Assembly (NCBI GenBank): GCA_026075535.2 | Contig: AP026546.1 | Location: forward strand, 7,502,001 to 7,566,000 | Source of the DNA: Tricholoma matsutake | Taxonomy: Eukaryota; Basidiomycota; Agaricomycetes; Agaricales; Tricholomataceae | Length of the DNA: 64,000 bases | Direction of reading: 5' to 3' | Part shown: in pieces, positions 44,201 through 53,371 of the stretch | How the letters are laid out: the number at the start of each line of letters is the position of its first letter | How positions within the stretch are numbered: position 1 is the first letter of the stretch | Notes under the pieces: model-generated | Seen by the model: only the letters and a program-made list of their open reading frames with translations | Database searches by the model: none | What the model was told of the DNA's origin: nothing | Position numbers and translations under genes: made by a program

Positions 44201-44696
44201 GTTTAGAAAGGATGTCCTGCTGAGACTGGTACCAGTCCAAGAACAGTGGGTCCTCAAAGGAATAAACAATGTGGTCCATGAAGTTCTTGGCTTCGAGTCC
44301 TTCCTTGTTTTGAAGATAACCCCGAGCGTGATGTTTGAAATGGTGAAGTAATTCAGGTGTCATGTTACCAGCCGATACCATGGGCCGTTTGCCGTTGTTC
44401 AGGCTGAGGACAGCAGTGGCAGCAGTGGTAGTCATGTTTTGTATGAGAGTCACAACTTGATAGTCATCTGAAGCAGAGGAGGAGCCTCATCTGTGTTTTG
44501 ATGGCAGAATGGGTGGAGGTGCAGCTGTTTGCACATCGTTTGTTGCGACGGAGGCAGTTGTCGCTCGTCCAGCTATATGCGTGTTATCTGAAACAGCAGT
44601 GGCAGGAGGAGTGGCGAGAGGCAATTGCACATCGTTTGCTATGACAGAGGCAGGCAGAGCTAAAGTGAACGCGGCGTTTGTGGCGTCGGTTGGCAA
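41276..44696 (-). pseudogene. Gypsy gag-pol, N-terminal part: gag, protease, reverse transcriptase, RNase H start
   Basis: A single minus-strand frame from ATG at 44696 to the hAT junction, interrupted only by nonsense codons. TGAs lie at 44487-44489, 43539-43541, 42039-42041 and 41508-41510, with others between 42006 and 41300. Gag has KNFMDHIVYSFEDPLFLDWY, PKQWQQDLARKVCS and a zinc knuckle C-x2-C...H-x2-C at the 43539 stop (GCKKC, then FYMPNGHSC). The protease site reads ALIDHGSPAVLI. Reverse transcriptase keeps DYRQLNSNTV, WSKLDMTDSFFHTKM, MPQGLWNAP and the YLDD active site (IYLDDITIWS), followed by FLGYRISQEGIEA. RNase H begins FITCDASDW and continues to FIVYMDHRTLENF. No frameshift was found in 3.4 kb, which is unusual for a dead element. 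Confidence 0.93.
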
Positions 44697-44826
44697 GGTG
44701 TTCCTCGCCCTACTACGAGTAGTAAGGGGGAGTAAGAAAGATGGTTTTCGAGACAGTGTTTAACTGTCACAGTAGCGTTATTAAAATCACAGCAATCAAA
44801 TGTCGTTGTTTGAGTTTAAAAAAAAG

Positions 44827-45090
44827 TGGAAGCCTGTCCCTTAATGGGGACAGACAACACTATAGATAGGAAAGAAAAGGATATAAAAGAGGAACTCACA
44901 ACTAATCACATGGAATAACAAGACAACAACATGTAATTAGAGGTGATAATACAAAAGCAGGGTAAAATAAGGGAAGCAAGTAGTGGGGGAAAAAGGGAGA
45001 AGGCGAACAATCTATAGACAGTAGTATATAAGGTTCAGTGCATCAGTGTGTACAAACAAATATCAATGGATGATGTAAGCCAGGCTTACA
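44827..45090 (-). repeat. Gypsy 5' LTR
   Basis: 264 bp partner of 34120-34384. CpG positions in the other copy appear as CpA here in at least three places. No clear tRNA-complementary primer site follows it: the DNA inside starts with a T-run on the minus strand. Confidence 0.94.
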
Positions 45091-45095
45091 GCTAT

Positions 45096-45430
45096 CTAGA
45101 AGTGGGCATGCAGTAAAAAGAGTGGGTTCAGCACCGTGACCATCCTCACCTTTGTGGTACCCATTGGAACCGTCGCAGTTGTCACGATCACCTCATCTGC
45201 CTCCTCCAGGAAGAGATTCACAACTCTCCAGGTCAACAGTTTGGACCAGACACCAGTTCATGACTTCAATACTTCTCAAAAAATGCTTCCTTGATTCCTT
45301 CCTAGTTGCCTGTAGGGTGTCGACTGTGGCGAGATAGGACTTAGGTGACGACGGTTCTCTATGAGACAAGAACAGCCCGCATGTGCTACAAAGCATGAAA
45401 TCAACTGTCAGTCGCTGCAATTTCACCTGG
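45096..45430 (-). other. Flank of the gypsy insertion, possible 5' part of the split integrase-like gene
   Basis: A 77-codon minus-strand frame (45193-45426) has MLCSTCGLFLSHREPSSPKS but no family I recognise. Its position on the other side of the gypsy element from 33194-34114 makes it a candidate for the upstream end of the interrupted gene; equally it may be unrelated intergenic DNA. Confidence 0.3.
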
Positions 45431-46113
45431 GATCACTTGGGATGGCTAGAGCCTGAAAAGTAAACTCTCAGTACAAGGGAAATCGGAATACTTATCCGAA
45501 ATCAAGATATGGCTGCCAAATCGAAATACATATCTAAAATTGAAATACGCCCATCAAAATTGAAATATTGTTTGAAGCAGCGAGCTCACAGCAAGCAAAA
45601 CCGGATATGACATCTTGGAAGTCCAAACCACGTGACGTAAGCCAAATCGCTGAGAACCGAAAAAGCTTTTGTCCACTGAGGTGCGTCAAACACGGCTCGT
45701 GAAAGGTTGTTTGGAAATTACGTGTTGTCCATGGCCTGATTCTCGAATCACCCCGCTAAAGTTCGTTTAGGAACGTCAATGCAGGAAATTGGCTCGGAAA
45801 TAGAGTCCTTGGTTCAACTGTCGATGTCGTGCAGCAGTTGTTCAGCAGTTTTTCAAATACGGCCCTCCGGACCAATCTCTTGACAAGATGGTGAGAACCA
45901 TGGGTTTGGGCAACAAGACACCGTTGAAACTCGGAGGAGTGAGCAAGGGTATGTAGTATGATTTTCGGGGACGGTTATCTCGAATTGAAACTCCGTATTC
46001 CCACCCTGACCTTGAGAAAAAAAATTGCGTCAGCAATTCTCAATCCTTACCCACAACCATCCCCCCTTCTTAGCTTATCCACGACCAACACTCTAATTTT
46101 CTGCAGGACGAAG
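45431..46113. promoter_or_regulatory. Promoter and 5' leader of the RRM gene, with a probable leader intron
   Basis: The right edge of the transposon island gives way to host DNA here. A plausible leader intron runs from GTATGT at 45949 to TTCTGCAG ending at 46106, seven bases before the main ATG at 46114. The ATG at 45888 in the leader exon opens a short frame that ends within or just after the intron start and is not in phase with the protein, so it would be an upstream ORF if transcribed. Confidence 0.5.
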
Positions 46114-48588
46114 ATGGACGTGGATATGAAGAACAAAGATGACAACGAGGAAAAGGGTATTATTGCACCTGTGAGCAACAGCAGGGACCGAGACAGAGAC
46201 AGAGACAGAGATAGAGACCGTGATTATGAACGTGATAAGGACAGGGACAGGGACCACGATCGAGACAGACGTGATCGCGACAAGGATAGGGATCGAGAGC
46301 GGGAGAGACGAGAATCTGGTATGTTCTTTTTTCTTGTCATCTTAAGACCCAAGATGTCTGATTATTCCTTTTTCAAAAGGTCGCTCCAAGAGAGGCGGGG
46401 GTGACCACTGGGAACCCGAGAGTAGACGCAACGGAACTGAAGTGGGTAGCCGTAATGTTCACGTTCATGTTATCCTGTCTGACCTATTCCATAGCGTCGT
46501 AGGCGCTCGCGCACGCGAAGTCGCTCTCGCTCCAGACGTCGTTCTGCTTCACCCCGTCGTATTCGTCGCCGCACTAGGTCACGGTCGCGCTCCCGGTCGC
46601 GCTCCCGGTCTCGTTCCAGGAGCCGTGACCGCAAGCATGTGGACGCTTTCTCCCGTTCTCTGGGAGGTCCTATGAATGCCGACCACGAAGAGGCAGTTGA
46701 ATTTGCCAAGATCAGCAAGAGAGAGAACAGGGTCTACGTCGGCAACCTAAGTTACGACGTCAAGTACAGGGACCTAATGGAATTCATGAGGGGAGGTGGG
46801 TGGGGGAATCTCAGCTTAGTTTTTTCTTCAAAGGTGTGGCAGCAGAGGCGTGCTGGGCGATTATGGAGTTTCTTTTCCAATTGTGTGCGCATACAGTGTT
46901 TCAATGAGCTGGAGCTTTGGCTTGTGGCGAGGATGAGCTTGTTTATTTCAGTTTTTTGATGGAATGGCTGAGTTGTTGAGGATATTGATGGGAGTTTTTC
47001 TTTTGGGGTTGGCAGCTGGTGAGGTCCTATTCGCCGAAGTACTCGTCACGCCTACCGGTGTTTCAAAAGGCTGCGGGTGAGTAGTTATCAATATTCCTAT
47101 TCGCTTTTTGCCCACACTAGTATCACAGGATAGTCGAATTTGCCTCGCATGAAGATTCACAACGTGCTATTCGCGAATTGTCGGAGCAAGCGCTTCTCGG
47201 GCGTCCAGTTTTCATCAGAGAAGTGAGCCTTAGCATCTGGCGTTGTCTCGTACCTTCTCTAACATTTTCAGGATCGAGAAAACGAGGCTCGATTCGGTGC
47301 TACACCTGTCCCAGGTAAAATAGGTATGGCTATGGCTGGCCAGGGCTTGCATGCGGCGCCGCCTCCGCGACCGCCTTCTCACAACTACTTCGGCACCCAT
47401 AACAACCCTGGCAATCAGCTCTACGTTGGCAACGTATGTTCTGGTGTGCTACAACGTTGTAATTCACTTGCTTATTCGAATGTAGCTACCTTATCAAGCA
47501 GGATGGCAAGACCTTAAAGATCTTTTCCGTACCGCAGGCAACATCATTCGTGCTGATATCAACATAGGTGCAGACGGCCGCCCTAAAGGATCTGGCACGG
47601 TCGTCTTTGAAACTCCCAAGGATGCCGCGCAGGCTATCAGTAGGCATTAGTGTGAACATCTAACATGTCATCGCTCACCTATTTACAGACATGTATCATG
47701 GTTTTGACTGGTATGGTCGAACTCTCGAGGTTCGAGAAGTAGGTCAGGTGTCGTTTCGAGTTTTTCCTGCCTAATAATACCTTCACCATAGGATAGGTAT
47801 GCAGGCCTCTCCGGTCCAGGCAGCTTCCGTGGAGGTTTTCGCGGCGGTCCCCGTGGCCTGGGGGGACGTGGATTGCGAGGTGGATTCAGAGGAGGCTTTC
47901 GTGGTGGGGGCGGTGGTGGGGGCGGAGGCGGGGGCGGTTTCGGGCATGCGAGTGCTGGCCGCGACTTTTCTAACCAGGATCTTTATGCCGATTATTCTGG
48001 CCCTGATCAGCAGGCTGCCCCTGCCCCTGGGTTGAGGATGGACGGGTATGGTGCTGGCTATGGTGGTGGGGCTGTTGCAGGATACCCGAACGCTGCCTAT
48101 ACCGAGCCGGAGCCAAGCCAACAGATTATGGTTCGCAACGTATGTTGATATCATTCCTTGATGGGATTGGATGAAGCTCTGACTGGTATATGTGTTTAGC
48201 TGCCGTGGTCAACTGCTAATGAAGATCTCGTCGAGCTGTTTGAAACCACCGGTCAGGTAGAGTTGGCTGAGATACTGTTTGATGGCACACGCTCCAAGGG
48301 CTGTGGCGTTGTTCAGTTTTCCCAAGTGGCTGAAGCCGAGACTGCTATCGGTTCGTTACTAACATCTTTTCTTTGTAATCCTGGTTTTGATATCTTGTCT
48401 GTTTACAGCCAAGTTCCAACAATACATGTACGGCGGAAGGCCCTTAGGTATGTTATGATCGATTACGATATCTCGATATTACCTAATGACCATATGTAGA
48501 TGTCCGGTTCAATGACCGCTGGCATACTTTCACACCGACAGCTGCCAAAGGTGGTCAGGTGGCGCCAATCCAGGCCGACATTGCCTAG
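46114..48588 (+). CDS. Three-RRM, RS/RD-rich mRNA-binding protein (Gbp2/Hrb1-like), 571 aa
   Basis: Probably packages and exports mRNA in the nucleus, as yeast Gbp2/Hrb1 do with TREX. Exons: 46114-46318, 46380-46441, 46495-46795, 47016-47076, 47129-47222, 47272-47433, 47486-47639, 47689-47738, 47792-48139, 48200-48350, 48409-48447, 48500-48588; the sum is 1716 nt. The N-terminus has an Arg-Asp repeat (RDRDRDRDRD, then ERDKDRDRDHDRD) and an Arg-Ser repeat. RRM1 has VYVGNLSY and KGCGIVEF, RRM2 LYVGNLPY and KGSGTVVF, RRM3 IMVRNLPW and KGCGVVQF. An RGG/Gly run (GGFRGGFRGGG...) separates RRM2 and RRM3. Domain order fits Gbp2/Hrb1 and hnRNP M-like proteins; the exact orthologue is not certain. The 220-nt third intron (46796-47015) is the longest. 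Intact. Confidence 0.88.
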
Positions 48589-51500
48589 TCTCCCTTACCA
48601 CCAAAAATATCTTGTTGCCCTTGCGATCTTATGTCTTTGATGCTTCGTTCGAAAAGTTTATATAAGTTAACATTGTTTGTGCTTGCCTTGTCAGTCTTAT
48701 ATGATATGTTAGCGAAAAAGCGATAAGTGAATGAAGGTCTAGTCTAGTAAAGGATAGATACAGTCATACACCGCTCAGTGTCTGTCTGTCATCGCATTGT
48801 GTGTTAGGTCAGTCCACTCATTACAGTCATACACCGGTCAGTGGGACAGTTGGCTTTTTCTCTTCACTCAGCCCTCCAAATGTCTCGGAGTTTTTTTATA
48901 CATGTAAATACATTGTAAACCCATCTTTATGAATGACCATGGACCAAGACAGCTTGGGCTGCATGTATGGGATAGCAAATACATGACCGAAATATGCTAA
49001 TTGTGAGTTTCCACAACGAAAAAGCCATTTTTGCTCCAGTTTTTTTAAGATCCATAAATAATTACACAATCTTAAAATACTTCTACAGTAGTTTGGGCCA
49101 TCTACGTCGTAGACGTTGCAAACGCAATATCTGACTTCGCTTTGCTTTGGTCACAAAGCGTTACACCACTTGCTTTGTTTCCGTTTATGGCTAATCGGAC
49201 CCTTGATGTCACGCGTCCCACTGAGTGGTTTCATAGGTTTTGAGCTGATTGTTAGATCCTGCAGCGAATTCTGCAGAAAGTCATGGCAATGTTGTTTCTG
49301 ATATATAGTATTTATATGTATAGTGTGGGCTATCCAGCCCGATTTAGTAAAAAACCTCTAACAGACTGTTCCGAGACACATCTTATTTCACTGTCCGAGC
49401 CTACGAGAGTGCCTGGTGAGTACCATGTAATTTGTAAGAACATATGAAATGATGCAGTGGCAGTGGGGGCGTCAATCATGGCGCATATTTCCAACAGTGG
49501 GTCACCCCGCTACAGGAACACCTATCACTGATGTAAGTATTATCGCTCGTACTTCCGACCATCCCCGAATTCGACAATAGATACGAGCAAGCTGTCTCCA
49601 GAGTCCATGCGCACTATTGTCGGTGGCACTGGGATCATTACTGCAGCTCAGTGTCTTCTCCAGCCCCCCAAAGACCTCACTGAGCAATCGCGGCTATCAG
49701 GTATTGAAAAGATTTCACTTATTGAAGGGAGACACATATCAGCTACATGATTTTCGACTGGTACGAATCCACTGAAAACAACGCGTACAGGCTGAGTACC
49801 AATTAAATTGAGGTCAGGGTGAAGGAGGGGCACTTTACCTGAGGATGGCATCCGGTCTTTGCCTTGCTGTACCACGGAAAAATCTGTGGGTACTTACTCT
49901 TGAAGGGTTTGATCTAAAATCAGCAATCTCGTCAGAGTAGCGTGTAGAAAAATTTGTCGCTCACTGCGAGGAGCATAGGTTGGTATTCACTGAGCGAATC
50001 ATGTACCCCCGGCCTAGAGTTTTCTTCTGAACTTTGTATTTCGCCTGAGTACAATATGTATGAAGCTCCCACGAACTTGTTTCTGCATCCTCAAACGGGT
50101 AAATTTGGGGATGTTGATAAATCACCAAACGTCCAGAGAGTTGGGGGATTTCGTTGAAATATTCGACAGATATGATGCGGAGTCGTTGGCTGTTATAGAC
50201 AGGCAGCAGAAAAAATTAGTTGCGGACGAACGAGTGAGTTTGTACCATCAATGGACTTTGAAATTGAAATTGGTCGGTCTTGTCTCTCACCACCCTGTGC
50301 CGTTGCGTCGAGAATCTTCAATTCTCTGACATCGTCTTCTAGTTTGCGAACCTGCTTGCTGCGCCCTCGCTGCATCTTGAACTTTGCGTCTTGATCCCCA
50401 CATGGCCCAGTGACAATGGCCACACCTCGTTTCCCCAGACAACAAAAAATACATTCTCGCACAGCAGAAATGATTACAATACACAACAATTGCTCCTCCT
50501 GGGGACGTCTTGCATCAAGGCAGAACTGACAGAAGGAAGCCAATTTTCAGCTCAGTTGGATTTGAACGCAGTCACCAGCTCGTCGACAGTCATGGCGGCT
50601 CCATTGGCGGAATACTGACAGTGCTGATCAGCACTCTATGGATGATGGATTCCACCGGCCATGAAGATAACCACGCTTTGTTAGTGGAGAATTTTTATGA
50701 TACCAGCGGAGGGGGTCAGCATATTCGTTGTTCCTATTGTTGCGGCACAATGTGAGTTCCCTTTGACTATGTCTTCATCTTCATTCTTCTCGTTCTTGTG
50801 GTCTTCATTCACAATATGGGCAACTTGGAGATCTATTTTTTGCATTTGGCGGTTTACGAGGCTGCTCTGCTGGTGTTGATCTCAAAACGTGAACTTGGAA
50901 GCCTTTATGGGGACTAGGGCTCGTTTCGATTGAAAAAAAAACATTCTGCATTGCGTTGCAATCGATCAGATCACGATGAGGATGGTTGTAGCTTGCCTCA
51001 TTATTGCGGTGACTGTTACTGTGACATGTCACGCATAGCCCGGGCCGTAGCAAGAGTATATTTTGGGGAATGGGTGAACTTCCTGAGGATGGAGGGTGAT
51101 AGTCCCATGGATGTTCTTGGCTACACTGCAGGATAATAGGGCCCAGGGTTATGAATATCCACGCGGTTGTCATGAGTCTGTCAGTCTATTTGCCCGACTC
51201 GCTTGCATCTCTGGCATGAACCCTTCGAGGTTGATTTGGTTAGAACCGCAGAGATTTCCCGTGTTAGAGCTCTAGATGACTGTGGTGCTAAGTATTTTCT
51301 TGTTGCAGGCCATTTGCTATATTGGTGTATGTCGCCAAGAGGCCCTGCCGCGTCTCATGTCCGTATTGTGGCTCGAGTGTCCAACGAAACGAAACGACAA
51401 AACGAAAGATCGTATGTTTCAGCTGCTTCTGCCTTGTGCAGCACGTCGTTTGAGCAAGAAACCTGGGACTACCGATGGGTCGTGACGATAATCGGTCTAG

Positions 51501-51824
51501 CTTTGTTATTCATTCGCCTTCATGGCTGCAACCTTTCGCGACGTGCGAGACGCCCACTGGAGTGTCTAGAACGAGTAATTCAATGGAAGTATTTTACCCA
51601 CGGAGACAAATTTGACTCGGTTCATTGCCCAAATCGGAATACGATCTCTTTCCCTCGCACTATTGAGGTGCGCCGCCTCGTGGGGCGAGCTTCTGGATTG
51701 TACCCTTAAAAGGACGCGGGGACCTCAAATTTTAAAGGAGGCCCACTTCCTGCCCACTTCCACTCCTTCTGCCCTCATCCTCTCCGTCTAGCGACGATAT
51801 CTACTTTGAACGCTCATTGAATAC
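48589..51824. other. About 3.2 kb without a gene I can support
   Basis: Frames of 60-168 codons occur on both strands, for example 51203-51709 (+), which contains a possible membrane segment (WVVTIIGLALLFI), and 50193-50543 (-), with a charged stretch (RSKQVRKLEDDVRELKIL). Neither has a recognisable motif or a convincing splice context. One or more lineage-specific genes could lie here; the sequence alone does not decide it. Confidence 0.4.
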
Positions 51825-52418
51825 ATGCCTTATTATCGCCGTACCCTCCCTTTATTCACCGTTTCTAACCCTTCCAGGCGAGAGTCATTCACTCTCCCTG
51901 ATTATTACCGCTCCACGCGAATCGAACAATATGGCCCTTATTACAGATCATCAGAGTCTGCGCGAGATCTTATTGTAACCTGCAAAAACGCACATGATCT
52001 TATCAATGTTACTCATTGCTTTATATTGTAGAAAACTATCGATCTTCATGGGCAAGGGAGCTCCGACTCTATATGCGCTCTCGTATGTGTCACAAGTGCC
52101 CTGTTAATTTCGTGCTCATTCATGGATATTGCAGCCCGACATCCCGGAGGAATATGAGCTTCAGCTCCACAGCATGATGTTTGAAGTGGTGGGCGGTGGG
52201 TCCGTCTACAACGGCCCTGAATTTCCATATGAACGTGAAAAGAAAAGAAAATGGCTTGGGTGGTTGTGGGTATGTGTGAATTCATTGGTTCGCACAGCAA
52301 CCAGTTCTCACTTTTTTCCTGACAGCGTCTATCTTCGACGATGATCCACAAATGTTGTGGTCATCAGGTGGAAGTTAGAAATGCTGGGCGAGGCGCTAAC
52401 TTCGACTTGTCAGACTGA
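51825..52418 (+). CDS. Small four-exon gene, 142 aa, possibly DUF4050-like
   Basis: Exons 51825-51974, 52032-52082, 52135-52269 and 52326-52418 join to 429 nt; all three introns (57, 52 and 56 nt) are phase 0 with GT and AG ends. The start follows a pyrimidine-rich leader and is the first ATG. The protein begins MPYYRRTLPLFTVSNPSRRE and contains TLPDYYRSTRIEQYGPYYRS, DLHGQGSSDSICAL, PDIPEEYELQLHSMMFEVVG, GGSVYNGPEFPYEREKKRKW and LGWLW. The stretch from GQGSSDSICAL to the Trp-rich end resembles a small fungal domain I associate with DUF4050, but I hold that loosely. No signal peptide or membrane segment. Function unknown. The regular splice phases and the absence of stops argue that it is a real, living gene. 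Confidence 0.6.
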
Positions 52419-53322
52419 GATGTTGGAAGGAATCATATCTCTGGCCGCTGTTTTGAAAATATATGGCACAGGGAGCACAGATGGCCATGATTTTTTGAAC
52501 TGACATTTCATGGATTTAGTCTTGTATATACTGTATAATGTTGAAGGTACCTGCGCTCTTGCTATGTGGTGTATACTGAGGAGGCTCTGAAGGGTGCATG
52601 TTCGGGTTTTCTGATCTCTACTGGGTATCAACAGAGGCAAATAGCAAAAAAAGAACTAAAAATCAGAAAGAATTGATAGATCCTTTTCCTCATGAGTTGT
52701 ATGGTTAGAAACACATGAATTTGGTGGGGAATTCTTCACAATTGGCCCCCATGAATTAAGTATGGCTTTTTTTGTGCCCCTGAAATGGATAACAAGTACT
52801 TTGTGGATCAATTCCTCTCAGAAATATATGCATATCAATATGCAATGTATGGTACAGGCAAAGTCTTAGCCTAGTCTTCTCAGAAATATTCAGGCTATGG
52901 TTGGAGTTTATAAATTATGCATGGAGAAGCTAGCAATTGCCTAGAATATGTAGTTACATTTAATTACCATGAACCTAGCAGTGGGTATACTATACCACAA
53001 GTTGCTTGGGACCTTCCTTGTAGCTGTGGCCCCCTTTCCAGCATTTTTAGAGTAAAAAATAAGTGTGTGCAAATCATTGAGGGGTACCAGAACAAGACAT
53101 GTCTTCACAGTTTGATGTCATCTTTGGATTACAGCAGGGGTTCAACAGGGGATATTGAAATAAAGACATTGGAAATGAATTATATATTTTTTGGAGGATA
53201 CAACTGTGAATCCAGAGTGTGGAGCAATAACATTAGTGAATGGCTAATAACTTGGCAGATAACTTGTGGCAGTGCTACTGCTTCCCGATGTGAGAAGTTG
53301 CTTACAAAGTTACATAAAAATA
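52419..53322. other. Intergenic, AT-rich, no gene supported
   Basis: An ORF of 179 codons (52917-53456, +) crosses into condensin exon 1 in another frame and has no recognisable motif, so I reject it. The stretch includes the promoter of the condensin gene. Confidence 0.45.
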
Positions 53323-53356
53323 ACGCGTTGTCGCGTAAAGCACGTGATAGACGCGT
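53323..53356. promoter_or_regulatory. Two MluI cell-cycle boxes before the condensin gene
   Basis: ACGCGT at 53323-53328 and 53351-53356, 44-49 and 16-21 bp upstream of the ATG, with a CACGTG E-box at 53341-53346 between them. ACGCGT is the MBF-bound G1/S element of yeasts. Such placement fits a gene needed for chromosome condensation, though the site nearest the ATG is probably in the transcribed leader. Confidence 0.5.
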
Positions 53357-53371
53357 GCATTATTCTGAACC

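Larger units (their letters stand above)
34120..45090 (-). mobile_element. Ty3/gypsy chromovirus, split by a hAT element
   Basis: LTRs of 265 and 264 bp (34120-34384, 44827-45090) are TG...CA and about 97% identical; the 5-bp target duplication GCTAT is perfect (34115-34119, 45091-45095). Gag-pol reads on the minus strand in the order gag, protease, reverse transcriptase, RNase H, integrase, chromodomain, which defines a chromovirus. The hAT element at 36187-41275 sits in RNase H. Without it the retroelement is about 5.9 kb. Confidence 0.95.
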
